Shown here in pieces: positions 8,729 through 17,917 of a stretch of 43,708 nt of DNA. The translations under genes were made by a program, and so were the position numbers. Each line of letters starts with the position of its first letter. Within the stretch, counting starts at the first letter, position 1. The notes beneath the pieces are model-generated. The model saw only the letters and a list, made by a program, of their open reading frames with translations, was not told the DNA's origin and did not search any database. Source of the DNA: an uncultured Lamprocystis sp. (GTDB lineage: Bacteria; Pseudomonadota; Gammaproteobacteria; Chromatiales; Chromatiaceae); assembly GCF_903933125.1 (NCBI RefSeq), contig NZ_CAIZIZ010000121.1, positions 1 to 43,708 on the forward strand, read 5' to 3'.

Positions 8729-11700
8729 TTACGGGATGGTGGAGCACGCGCCCAGGGTCGCCAGACTCACGGGGCTTGCAACCGTTGTTCGCAGCGCACC
8801 GACATAGATTGGTACGCCCGCGGGGGCGTCGACGGTGAAACAGGCATCCGCCGCGGCCGGGAGGGTGAAGTCAAAGCCATCCAAACCGGTCGGCGCCATC
8901 TTCAGCAGGAAGGAAACCCGCTTCGGGTCGGCTGTGAAGTTCAATACATCATCCGGCTCAATGCTGACCCCCGCCGGGCTGACCAAGTTCTGGTCGGCGA
9001 TCATTGTCCCTTGGTAGGTTGCCGTGGCACCGCCCCCGGTCATCCGCCCACGCCACCGGCCGTTACTGCAATCTTTCCACAGGAACACGCCGCGTTCTGT
9101 CGTCTGGTCGTACGTCGGTTGGCCGCATGGAGAAGTCTCATTGTCGACGATCGTCGCTGTCGCAACGAGATTGCCCAGGACGCCGTTCGTCGGACTGCTC
9201 AACACCAGGTTGAAAGTCTCCGAACCCTCTGCGAGGGCATCGTCCACCAGCGGCACGTTCACGATCTTGCTGGTTTCGCCTGGTGCGAACGTGACGTTGC
9301 TCAGCGCCAATGTGCCGTAGTCGCTTGGTGCGGTTGCCGTGCCGTCAGCGGTCGCCACGTCCACACCTACGGTCGCGGTACTTGCCGGGGACAGGGTGAG
9401 CATGAAGGCCGCTACCCCGGTCGGGTCGTTCTCCGCGACGGTGACCGCAGCCACTGAGATGGTGGGCGGCAGCAACGAATCGCAGTTGCCTAAGGTGTCC
9501 AGGTTGAACGGCGTTGCGACCGGCATCTTGGATGGGCCGATGTAAACGGGAGTGCTCGCGGGTGCGTCAACGATAAAGCAGGCGGTCGCCGCCGTCGGGA
9601 AACTGAAGCCCATGCCGTCCTGTCCGGTGCCGCTGACGACCAACTGGTACGCGATCCGCGTCGGATCAGTCGTGGAATCCAGCACATCGTTGGCTTCGAT
9701 ACTGAAGCGGGTCACGCCGAGGAAATTCCCGTCGGTGAGCACTCGTCCCCGATAGGTCCTGGCGGTGGTTCCCCCGCCTGAGACGCGGGTTTGCCACACG
9801 CCGGTCGTGCAGTCTTTCCACATGAAAATGCCAGGTTCGGTTGCCGCGTTGTAGGTTGGCGCGCCGCAGGGCGAACCTTCGTCGTCGGTGATGGTGACCC
9901 TTGCCGAGGTATCGGCGACCAACGCATCGGCCGGGTTGGTGAGATTCAATGTAAAGAACTCGGAAATCTCCCGGTCCGGGTCGTTGCTGATCGGAACCTG
10001 CAGGGTTTGCGTGGTCTCGCCCGGCGCGAAGGTCACGGTGGTCAGCGGTAAAGCCGTGTAGTCGCTTGGGGCCGTCGCCGTGCCGTCGGCCGTTGCCACG
10101 TCCACGCTGACGTAGGACTCGCTCGCCTTCGACAAGTTGACCGTGAGGGTCGCCGCACCGCTCGGAGTGTCCTCTGCAACCGTGACGTCAGCCACCGAGA
10201 TAAGGGTGCACGGACCCAGTGTCCGCGGGTCGAAGGGCGGGTAGACCGGAGTACGGTCATATCCAACGTACACGGGAACGCCGGACGGCGCGTCCAAGGT
10301 CAGGCAGGTCATGGCTGTCGCTGCCGGGATGAAGTCTAATCCGTCCTGCGCGGTGACGCCGACGTTGAGCGCATAGCTCACTTTCCTGGGGTCACTGGTG
10401 TAATCAAGAACATCAGTGGTCTCGATACTGAAACCCACTACGCCGCCAAGCGCCTGAGTCGACAGCACGCTGCCCTGATAATTGTTGATCCGGCTGCTTC
10501 CGAAGGTCCGCAGATGCCAGTTTTCCGTCGGGCAGTCCTGCCACAGGAAGATGCCCTCGTCGATGTTCGGGTCTAAGATGGGCGCCGCGCAGCTGGTTGG
10601 CACGGTGGACGGGGGCACCGTCTGGGGCAGGTTGACCTCCTCGACACCCCCGCCTTCAGTCAGGCGATACAGACGATCCGCGGCGAGCCCGGTATAGGTG
10701 TCAACCCGAACGCTTGGGCTGGGCCAGCGCACTTCGATGTCCACCGTCGTACTGGCGGCCAGGCCGAAATGAATCCGTTGGTGGTTCTGAGCCCAGCGAT
10801 GATAGCCGCCGTTTTGCTCGCGCATCTGGGTCTTGCTGCTGGTCGTGGCGTACACGATGGCTCCGACCGCGTCGCGATTGGTGGTGGTTCCTACCAAGTC
10901 GAACTCGATCCAGTGGTTTCCGTTCCCCTGGTTCCTGAACATATAGTCAGCGCCGCCGGTGCTCGTTTCGACATCCGGAACAATCGCCAATCCGTTCGTT
11001 ACGAAAAGGTCTAAGAAGCCGTCAACGTTATAGTCAGCGACGACAACGCCCTCTCCCAGCCCGACGCCGAGCCCGGTCGGACCCTCAGCACCGGTGTTTT
11101 GTACCAATTGAAAGGTGCCATTGCCCAGGTTGTCGTAATAGCGATCCGCGATGTTGGCGACCGCGTCACGACAAACAAGAAAAAGATCGACATCCCCATC
11201 GTTGTCGAAGTCTCCGGCAGCGCCGCTGACGCAGAGGATCGGCGTACCCAAGCCGGCCGCGGCGGCGCCGTCTCTGAAAGTACCGTCCTGATTGACATAC
11301 AGGACGGGCGCCACCGGCAAATCGCCAGGCTGGCGACCGGTCACCTTTGAATCGGTAATGGGGGCAGTGCTGTTGATGTCCACATAGACATAATTCCAGC
11401 GTCCCCCAGGGGATACCTGCACTGACCAGGTCTTGGTCAGGGGCTCGAATCCGATGTAGATGCCTTTGTCGACGGCGGGGTCATGAGGTTGGATGCCGGC
11501 ATTGGCAGGGTCTGTTGGGGAGAGCTGTGACACGATCGGCCCGCCGCCCGGCTGCGCTCCAAGGGCGTAGCCGGTCGCGCCGATGTGAACATCGAAAGGG
11601 TTACGCGCGTTCCAGGTGATCTGGAACGACAGGTCGCCGTCCGTGACGAAGCTGAATGCCTTCTCACGCGAGTTGTCCGTGATGATGTTGGCCTCGATGC

Positions 11701-12610
11701 GTTGGCTACCAGCACCGCTGATCAGTGCGCCGCTCGGGCGCTGAACCCCCCGGATCACGAGCAGGTCGGTCTGCAAGTCGCCGTTGAAATCCGCGACGAC
11801 CGAGTCCGACGCCAAACTGGTCGGTGGCAGGATCGACGTCTTATCGGTGAAAGGCAGCGTCGTCATATCGTAGACTTTGTTCGGGAAGACATCCATCCCG
11901 GCACAAACGATCTCCAGCGCGCCATCACCGGTCAGGTCCGCCATCTGCACGTACTGATTGTTGGTGCACTGGTGACCCACGCTCGCATTCGAGCGGACCA
12001 GGGGCGATGCCGGTAATAGGCCGGGTTGCTGAATGAAAAACTGGGTCCGGCCAGCCCCGCTGGCGCCGCCATGCATGGCCATCACCCAGTCGAGGTGTCC
12101 GTCGTGAGTGAAGTCGGCCCACAGCGGCAGGCGGCCACCCCATGCGTACCCGGAGAGCCCGTATTCGACCATTTTATCCGATAGTATTTGGCCGTCGTTG
12201 ACCAGGAACTGGGTCTTGTCGATCGCTCCGACCGACACGACGAGGTCCTGATCGCCATCATTGTCGAAATCGCTCCAGGCAGCGCCGTGCTGGTCAGCTT
12301 TCGGCAAGGTTCTCCAGATATCGACCTCATGCCAGCGATCTTCAAAACTGCCGTTGGCCAGGTTGATGTGGAGGCTGGGCCGGGCCCGATGGTGGTTGAC
12401 GAAGAGGTCCGGCCAGCCGTCGCCGTTCTTGTCACCCCAGGATGCACCATAGGACTCCCCCTGGTACATGAGGTTCGTCTGCGCCGTCATGTCTTCAAAC
12501 TGCACTTGGGCGGAAGCGGCCCCACCAAGGATCAGCAGGGAAAGCAGTGATGTCGCGGCGAGCATCGGGAACCGCGGGAGGTGTCCCGACATTGGAGCTT
12601 TCGGTATCAT
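8729..12610 (-). CDS. Secreted CRTAC1-like protein: FG-GAP, UnbV, Calx-beta and three 4-Cys modules
   Basis: The 1293-residue protein has a signal peptide ending ASA-Q (residue 34). FG-GAP/VCBS repeats with calcium-binding D-x-D-x-D-G loops (for example near 60, 115, 467 and 526) fill residues 35-560. An ASPIC/UnbV domain (DAVGAIVYATT start) covers about 575-655. The C-terminal half alternates a four-cysteine module (674-801, 915-1043, 1162-1289) with two Calx-beta domains (803-911, 1050-1158), which are nearly identical over VDVATADGTATAPSDY. FG-GAP and Calx-beta domains are calcium-binding and usually act in adhesion or matrix contact, so a surface or matrix role is likely. ATG at 12610 follows GAAGAGA. 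It is a single gene with its own terminator (8588-8640), divergent from the beta-helix gene. Confidence 0.8.
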   Translation of the reverse strand: MIPKAPMSGHLPRFPMLAATSLLSLLILGGAASAQVQFEDMTAQTNLMYQGESYGASWGDKNGDGWPDLFVNHHRARPSLHINLANGSFEDRWHEVDIWRTLPKADQHGAAWSDFDNDGDQDLVVSVGAIDKTQFLVNDGQILSDKMVEYGLSGYAWGGRLPLWADFTHDGHLDWVMAMHGGASGAGRTQFFIQQPGLLPASPLVRSNASVGHQCTNNQYVQMADLTGDGALEIVCAGMDVFPNKVYDMTTLPFTDKTSILPPTSLASDSVVADFNGDLQTDLLVIRGVQRPSGALISGAGSQRIEANIITDNSREKAFSFVTDGDLSFQITWNARNPFDVHIGATGYALGAQPGGGPIVSQLSPTDPANAGIQPHDPAVDKGIYIGFEPLTKTWSVQVSPGGRWNYVYVDINSTAPITDSKVTGRQPGDLPVAPVLYVNQDGTFRDGAAAAGLGTPILCVSGAAGDFDNDGDVDLFLVCRDAVANIADRYYDNLGNGTFQLVQNTGAEGPTGLGVGLGEGVVVADYNVDGFLDLFVTNGLAIVPDVETSTGGADYMFRNQGNGNHWIEFDLVGTTTNRDAVGAIVYATTSSKTQMREQNGGYHRWAQNHQRIHFGLAASTTVDIEVRWPSPSVRVDTYTGLAADRLYRLTEGGGVEEVNLPQTVPPSTVPTSCAAPILDPNIDEGIFLWQDCPTENWHLRTFGSSRINNYQGSVLSTQALGGVVGFSIETTDVLDYTSDPRKVSYALNVGVTAQDGLDFIPAATAMTCLTLDAPSGVPVYVGYDRTPVYPPFDPRTLGPCTLISVADVTVAEDTPSGAATLTVNLSKASESYVSVDVATADGTATAPSDYTALPLTTVTFAPGETTQTLQVPISNDPDREISEFFTLNLTNPADALVADTSARVTITDDEGSPCGAPTYNAATEPGIFMWKDCTTGVWQTRVSGGGTTARTYRGRVLTDGNFLGVTRFSIEANDVLDSTTDPTRIAYQLVVSGTGQDGMGFSFPTAATACFIVDAPASTPVYIGPSKMPVATPFNLDTLGNCDSLLPPTISVAAVTVAENDPTGVAAFMLTLSPASTATVGVDVATADGTATAPSDYGTLALSNVTFAPGETSKIVNVPLVDDALAEGSETFNLVLSSPTNGVLGNLVATATIVDNETSPCGQPTYDQTTERGVFLWKDCSNGRWRGRMTGGGATATYQGTMIADQNLVSPAGVSIEPDDVLNFTADPKRVSFLLKMAPTGLDGFDFTLPAAADACFTVDAPAGVPIYVGALRTTVASPVSLATLGACSTIP

Positions 12611-13213
12611 AAATTTTTTCTCTTCAACGACAATTGCGAAAATTCAGGTCCGATGTCCGTGAGGCGAAAGGTCCAGATCGCTGGGGGGACGGGTCGCTTA
12701 CGGAGACCGGAGCGACCCGCGGCGGGACTTCGCTAAGCTTTGCGACTGGGTTGCTATCACGTTCGGTGCGGCCATCGCCACGCCAACAGCCTGGTTACGC
12801 TGGCGGATACGAAGCCGGCGGCCGTGCACTGAAACGCCGGCACGGGGCTGGGGATAATTTAATATAGGCAAAATATGGGCCAAAAGATGCTAGGCGAAGA
12901 ACCGAGTGACGGGGACGCCGGCGACGCCCGTGCGGGCCTCAGAGCAACTGTAACTCTGTATCGCCAGTCAGGCAGTACGCTCGCGTCGTGTTCGCGACGC
13001 ATCGGCATCGCGCAAGGCGTCAGCAGCAGTCGCTCACCTGCCGCGGCGCTGGTTTGTTGGTCCACTGGCGCTGGGCTTCGTTCCTGGCTTAACCGACGCG
13101 CGTTACGCAGCACTCCGAGCCTTCTGTGATGCACTATGATCGCACCCGTGGCTCTCGTCCGGAGTGCCGCGTTGTCCTCAAATTGCCTTGCGTTTTGGTA
13201 CTGGAGTTCGATT
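12611..13213. other. Divergent intergenic region, no gene seen
   Basis: This is about 600 bp between the divergent CRTAC1-like and beta-helix genes. The open frames here are short and arginine-rich without ribosome sites. An AT-rich patch near 12850-12885 could hold promoters, but no good -35/-10 pair was found. The word TGTAACTCTGTAT (12949-12961) also occurs at 721-733. Confidence 0.5.
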
Positions 13214-15349
13214 ATGCAACGATTTCCAAAAAGTCAGTCCTGGTGTTCGGTTGCATTCCTGGCTCTCGTGATGTACGCCGGAGTCGGTCTGGGGGATGAC
13301 GACGCGGTGGACCCGGACGATCCGTTGGTTCAGCGCGGCCTTGTTTCGGTTAGTGCCTTCGGGGCTACGCCGAACGACAACACCGACGATACCGCGGCGA
13401 TCCTCAAGGCTTTGGCGGCAGCGCGTGATGGCGGACTGGCAACCTATTTCCCGTCCGGCACTTTTTTGGTGTCGGACTCGCTCAAATGCTTTCAGCGTGC
13501 ACGTGACAATGGTCGGCGACTCCAGATCGAGCGCCGTAAACCTTGCGTGCTTCTCGGTTCGGCCGTCGGTGATCGCTCAGTGCTGCGTTTGGTGCCAAGA
13601 GCCCCCGGCTTCGACGACGCAACGAACCCGAAGCCCGTGGTTTGGTTGTGGTCGCAATCTGACCGCGGACCCCTTGCGGGTAGCGAGAGCCCGCAAGACG
13701 GTGATCCAACCATTTCATTTAATCAGGTGATCAAGGGACTGGATATCGATCTGCGCGGCTCCGGACATGTTGGCGCTGTCGGTATCCGGCACGCCGGTTC
13801 CCAGGGATCGACCATCGAAGATGTCAGCGTCTTCGCGGACGGGGCCTTCGCCGGTCTTTACGACACCCCGGGGCAAGGTGGTGGCGTGTACGATTTTCGC
13901 GTCTATGGTGGTCGCTACGGTGTTTTCGCTACATCGGCGTCTCGCTATCCGCTCTTGGTGGGATGTCGGTTTATTCGGCAAGATCAGGCGGCGATCGAGT
14001 GGTCGGGACACGTCCTGTTCGCTTTAGTGGGTTTTGCAATCGAAAAGACATCGACTGGTCCCGCGATTACCGTGCAGCCGGGGGGGGCGATTTTCGGTCG
14101 GGGATTTGTGCTGGTTGACGGAACGATCGAGTCTGTCGGCCCGGTTGCCATCAATAACTCCGCAGGCAAGGCGCTAACCTTGTCGAACGTGTACTTCAGT
14201 CGCAGCGAAGCCAGTGTGCAAAGTGGTGATAAGCCGCCGCTACCGGTCGCGGGATCGGGGGCGCAGATGCTCGACTACACGTATACGGGCGTAGGCTATC
14301 TGTCACTGATCGAGGGCGAAACCAAGCCCGCCGGATTTGAGCGGGTACGCACCGCAGCGAGCGGGCCGCCTGAGGCCGATGCCTTGATTCGCCGTCATCT
14401 CTGGGACGCCGGTTTTCCTTCTTTTGACGACCCGGCGCTTGTGGATGTCCGCCGCTACGGTGCTCGACCGGATGATCAGGAGGATGATACCGACGCTATC
14501 CAGAAAGCCCTTGATAAAAATTCTAAAGTTTTAATTCCTAAGGGTGTTTTTCTCATCAGTCGGCCGCTTGTATTGGGGGCTACCAACGCCTTGGTCGGGG
14601 TCGCCAAGACCTATTCCGTCCTACGCGAGAATACGCGCTGGGATGGCGCTGCAGGTACTGCCCTGGTCACGACGGTCGCGGATGCCAAGGCCACTTCATC
14701 GCTGTCATTCGTCATGCTGGAAACACAATCCACTGGCCGTACAGCGCTGCACTGGCGTGCGGGCAAGGCGTCGATCGTACGTGATATCATGGTGGGTCCG
14801 GTTTCCGCTTTTTACGGGAAACGGATCAGCAATCCGGGACAGACCTTCCGGATTTCTGATTCGGGTGGCGGGCGTTGGTTCGCCGTTGCTGCCGAGTGGG
14901 GACATATACACGGTGCGACTTATGACCCTCGCTACTACCACCTTCTTGTCGAGGGTACGAACCAGCCGCTGGCATTCTACGGCCTGAATCTCGAGCGGGA
15001 TGCCGTTTGGCCGCAGGCGATGATCCGCGACTCGGAAAATATCGACATATTCTATTTCAAGACCGAAGCGGACGAGTGGCAAGGCCGGGTACCGGCCGGG
15101 GTACTGCTGATGGAGCGCTCCCGAAAGATACGCCTGTTCGGAATGACCGGGAACGCTCATCCTCCCGGCTCGTCCCTGGTTACGGTGGACGGGGGGGATA
15201 CGATCCAGCTTTCGCAGGTGGCCGGATTCAAGCTCAAGCATGACTTCGCGAATGTGGTGGAGATTCGATCCGGAGTCTCCCGACAAGTTGGCGGAGACAC
15301 CCCGTTGGCGCTTTTCGAGCGTCAGTCAAACGGTGATGTACGGAAATGA
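13214..15349 (+). CDS. Secreted double beta-helix, pectate-lyase-3-like protein
   Basis: The 711-residue protein starts at the ATG at 13214, which has GGAG 7 nt upstream and opens a clean signal peptide (cut near GLG-DDD). An upstream ATG at 13136 would add 26 residues and hide this peptide. Two right-handed beta-helix units each begin with the Pectate_lyase_3 lead. The first is SVSAFGATPNDNTDDTAAIL at about residue 42, and the second is DVRRYGARPDDQEDDTDAIQ at about residue 415. Two tandem helices recall GH55 exo-beta-1,3-glucanases and phage-type polysaccharide depolymerases. It probably binds, cuts or epimerises the EPS outside the cell or in the periplasm. The catalytic residues were not identified. 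Confidence 0.7.
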   Translation: MQRFPKSQSWCSVAFLALVMYAGVGLGDDDAVDPDDPLVQRGLVSVSAFGATPNDNTDDTAAILKALAAARDGGLATYFPSGTFLVSDSLKCFQRARDNGRRLQIERRKPCVLLGSAVGDRSVLRLVPRAPGFDDATNPKPVVWLWSQSDRGPLAGSESPQDGDPTISFNQVIKGLDIDLRGSGHVGAVGIRHAGSQGSTIEDVSVFADGAFAGLYDTPGQGGGVYDFRVYGGRYGVFATSASRYPLLVGCRFIRQDQAAIEWSGHVLFALVGFAIEKTSTGPAITVQPGGAIFGRGFVLVDGTIESVGPVAINNSAGKALTLSNVYFSRSEASVQSGDKPPLPVAGSGAQMLDYTYTGVGYLSLIEGETKPAGFERVRTAASGPPEADALIRRHLWDAGFPSFDDPALVDVRRYGARPDDQEDDTDAIQKALDKNSKVLIPKGVFLISRPLVLGATNALVGVAKTYSVLRENTRWDGAAGTALVTTVADAKATSSLSFVMLETQSTGRTALHWRAGKASIVRDIMVGPVSAFYGKRISNPGQTFRISDSGGGRWFAVAAEWGHIHGATYDPRYYHLLVEGTNQPLAFYGLNLERDAVWPQAMIRDSENIDIFYFKTEADEWQGRVPAGVLLMERSRKIRLFGMTGNAHPPGSSLVTVDGGDTIQLSQVAGFKLKHDFANVVEIRSGVSRQVGGDTPLALFERQSNGDVRK

Positions 15350-15373
15350 AGGAGCACTTGCCAGCGACATGGA

Positions 15374-15492
15374 TATAATATAGCCTATTGAAATTCCGGA
15401 GAAGCAGTTCGCACAAGCATTCCATTATTATTATTCTGCGATACGCAAATCGGTCGGGGCACTTACGACCGCAGTGCCCTGTTGTCAGGGCA
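15374..15492 (+). promoter_or_regulatory. Leader of the glycosyltransferase gene with two exclusive hairpins
   Basis: A TATAAT hexamer lies at 15374-15379, with no clear -35. Further down, GGGCACT (15457-15463) pairs with AGTGCCC (15473-15479), while TGCCCTG (15475-15481) pairs with CAGGGCA (15486-15492). The two helices share 15475-15479, so only one can form at a time. They lie about 50 nt before the start codon at 15544. There is no T-run, so the second helix is not a standard terminator. Confidence 0.4.
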
Positions 15493-15543
15493 TTCGATGA
15501 CCTAGATATCCCGATTCCCAACATATAGATACGGAGTCACCAG

Positions 15544-16839
15544 TTGTCAAACACGATGCTTGCTCGCAATTCCGGAGATGTCAACCGGGCTGACTTGACG
15601 GACGACGACGGCAACCCGCCGAAAACAGTGCCAACAGTTCGTATGCTTTACGTGGTCGGTGGCCCGGGTATGGCTGATCGGGTTGACGTATGTGACCTTT
15701 TCGCCGTGCGTCTCGCGCAAAAAGGATTTCAGATTCAGTGGGTTTTATATGATGCGCAGCCGGGGCCGAAATGGCGCAGCACCCGGTGGCACGGCGCCCC
15801 TGCGTTCGTCATCTATCAAAGTGGTCGGCGCGGGTTGGCCGGAAAAGTTCAGAACAAGTTGCGCAACCTGGTTGCCGATCTGCGGACCTTCCGGCTCGCC
15901 CTTACGGGTCGCTACGATATCGTGCAGGTGCGAGATGCATTCCTGGTTGCAGTGCTGGCGTTGCTGGCGACGCGATTGCGTGGCGGCAAATTTACTTACT
16001 GGGCGTCCTACCCGTTTGCTGAGTCTCGTGTCATCGATGCGCGGGAAGGGCGGGCGCGTATCCCGGCGCTAAGCCTCATTGGCGGGAAACTTTCGGCTTG
16101 GTTACAGTACAAGATTATCTTGCCGCATGCCGATCATATCTTTGTTCAGAGCCGACAGATGCTGGAGGATTTTCGGAAAGAGCAGGTGGCCGAGCAGTCG
16201 ATGACGCCGGTTCCGATGGGGATCGGAGAGCATTTGCTCAATCATCCCCCATGTGAGGTGACACCCTACACTATTCTTTATCTTGGAACCTTGAATTCGG
16301 TCCGTCGGCTTGACACTTTGGTCGAGGCGCTCGCAATTGTGCGGCAGCAATTCCCCGAGAGTCGCTTGGTGTTTGTCGGGGAAGGTGAGTTTCCGGAGGA
16401 TCGGCAATGCCTTGAACAGGCGATCAGCAAGTTTGGCCTTGCAGATGCCGTGGAGATTACCGGGTGGCTGCCGGCGGCCGAGGCGCATGATCGCGTATGT
16501 CGTGCCGCCGTGTGCGTCTCGCCCTATTATCCAATCCCGATTCTACTCTCGACGTCGCCGACGAAATTGATTGAATACATGGCGTTGCAGCGGCCTGTGG
16601 TGGCCAACAGACACCCGGAACAGTCCGAGATCATCGCTGAGAGTGGTGCGGGAATTTGCGTAGACTGGTCGGCTGAACAGTTTGCGGAGGCGATTTCAAC
16701 CTTGTTCGCCGACCCGATTGCGGCTGAGGCAATGGGTCAGCGGGGGCGTGCCTATGTTCGAGACAAGCGGCTGTACTCAGGGATCGCTGAAGATGTCGCC
16801 GCAGAATATTTTCGGCTGCTTTCCGGCGACAAGGTGTAA
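15544..16839 (+). CDS. GT4-family glycosyltransferase
   Basis: The 431-residue protein has the GT-B fold pattern of family GT4. The N-terminal domain starts TVRMLYVVGGPG near residue 30, and the C-terminal domain contains YLGTLNSVRRLDTLVEAL, FVGEGEFPED and the SPTKLIEYMALQRPVVA segment that binds the sugar-nucleotide. It would add one sugar to the lipid-linked unit on the cytoplasmic face. The start is TTG at 15544, with GGAG 7 nt upstream. The ATG at 15556 is too far from that site. It is the only glycosyltransferase, apart from the initiating enzyme, in this window. Donor and acceptor are unknown. Confidence 0.85.
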   Translation: MSNTMLARNSGDVNRADLTDDDGNPPKTVPTVRMLYVVGGPGMADRVDVCDLFAVRLAQKGFQIQWVLYDAQPGPKWRSTRWHGAPAFVIYQSGRRGLAGKVQNKLRNLVADLRTFRLALTGRYDIVQVRDAFLVAVLALLATRLRGGKFTYWASYPFAESRVIDAREGRARIPALSLIGGKLSAWLQYKIILPHADHIFVQSRQMLEDFRKEQVAEQSMTPVPMGIGEHLLNHPPCEVTPYTILYLGTLNSVRRLDTLVEALAIVRQQFPESRLVFVGEGEFPEDRQCLEQAISKFGLADAVEITGWLPAAEAHDRVCRAAVCVSPYYPIPILLSTSPTKLIEYMALQRPVVANRHPEQSEIIAESGAGICVDWSAEQFAEAISTLFADPIAAEAMGQRGRAYVRDKRLYSGIAEDVAAEYFRLLSGDKV

Positions 16840-16988
16840 CTCTCGCGGGACAGCTGAAAGGGGGACGCAGGTCTCGCGTGCTTTCGGCGTGCGGCAGATA
16901 ATGATACGTGGTTTTTTTCCCTGATTGTGCGATCGGAACAGGATGTTTGGCGCCCTCTGGATAGCGCCGCGGTGCTTGCTGGTGACTT

Positions 16989-17004
16989 TGGCGTGAAGAT
17001 TGCT
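16989..17004 (+). promoter_or_regulatory. Possible sigma-54 promoter
   Basis: TGGCGTGAAGATTGCT has the GG-N10-GC spacing, a full TTGCT -12 element and four of six bases of the TGGCAC -24 element. It lies 120 bp upstream of the small secreted protein gene (start 17124) on the same strand, in a 284-bp gap with no other gene. A sigma-54 activator is encoded at 23008. Confidence 0.4.
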
Positions 17005-17123
17005 TAAAAAACTGTCGAGAACAGGCTGGAACAGCCCCCTCGCAATAACTCGGCAAGTCGTGTTCAGCCGGAGTGGCGCGTCTTGACGCCAACCGCTTTC
17101 GGCGACGAATGATGGAGATCCTT

Positions 17124-17675
17124 GTGGTGCAGGTTCCGAACGCTCAGGCGACTCTAATTGTGTTGGCGTTTCTTGCATCGCCGGGACTCTCGCTCGGTTG
17201 TAGCGACCCGGCGGTTCACCCCGAAATGGCCGAGTTCAACGCCTTGTTGGCGGCGCTTCCGCCGCAGTCTCCAGGTCCGGTGCAGGTGAAATACCGGATT
17301 GATGGAGATCGCCAGGTTGGCAATCCGCTGACAATCCGCATTGCATTCTGGCAAAAAGTACCTGCTAAAGGAACGTTTCTCTTAACGCCGAGTCAGGGAG
17401 TGGTGCTGGACGGGTCTCCGAACACTGGCGAAATTCCTTATCGGGCTTTCGTTGATGTGACTGTGCGGCCAGTGAAGAAGGGGTTTCATTATCTTAAGGT
17501 TGAGACGATGATTGATGTCGGTGGCGCCGAGTTGCGACGAACCGAACTGGTTGGTATTGCAATTGCGTTAGATGAGGTTGCAGTCGCTGAGAAGGGCGTT
17601 GCCGGCCGATTCGACTTTGCTGGTCCGAGGCTACGCCAAGTCCTGACTGAGACGCCGGAACGCAGCATTCCGTAA
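17124..17675 (+). CDS. Small exported or lipoprotein-like protein of unknown function
   Basis: I chose the GTG at 17124, which has GGAG 6 nt upstream. ATG codons at 17109 and 17112 and a GTG at 17073 are in frame but lack a ribosome site. The 183-residue product opens with a hydrophobic export signal followed by LSLGC, a possible but non-standard lipobox (Ser at -3). The rest looks like a beta-rich domain, with short strands such as VQVKYRIDG and IRIAFWQK and no recognised catalytic motif. It lies between the glycosyltransferase and a sulfotransferase, so a periplasmic or envelope part in EPS assembly is plausible. I do not recognise the family. Confidence 0.6.
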   Translation: MVQVPNAQATLIVLAFLASPGLSLGCSDPAVHPEMAEFNALLAALPPQSPGPVQVKYRIDGDRQVGNPLTIRIAFWQKVPAKGTFLLTPSQGVVLDGSPNTGEIPYRAFVDVTVRPVKKGFHYLKVETMIDVGGAELRRTELVGIAIALDEVAVAEKGVAGRFDFAGPRLRQVLTETPERSIP

Positions 17676-17917
17676 CCGATGGCGAAAGAATGAGCGATGT
17701 TGCTTTTGAAATTTCGTCCCTTCGGTTTTACTGTATTGAGAACAAGGGTGTCATCAGCCGAACGATCGATTCGGTCCGTGGTCGACGAGAACATCATTGC
17801 CTGACTTCCGATTGTTGCTAGACATCGGCGTTCAAAGCGTCCGGAGATGTTGTCGCCAATCATGCGTCAGCCGTCATTACTCATCCTATACAGCATTTGC
17901 CGGTAGCCGGTTATCCT

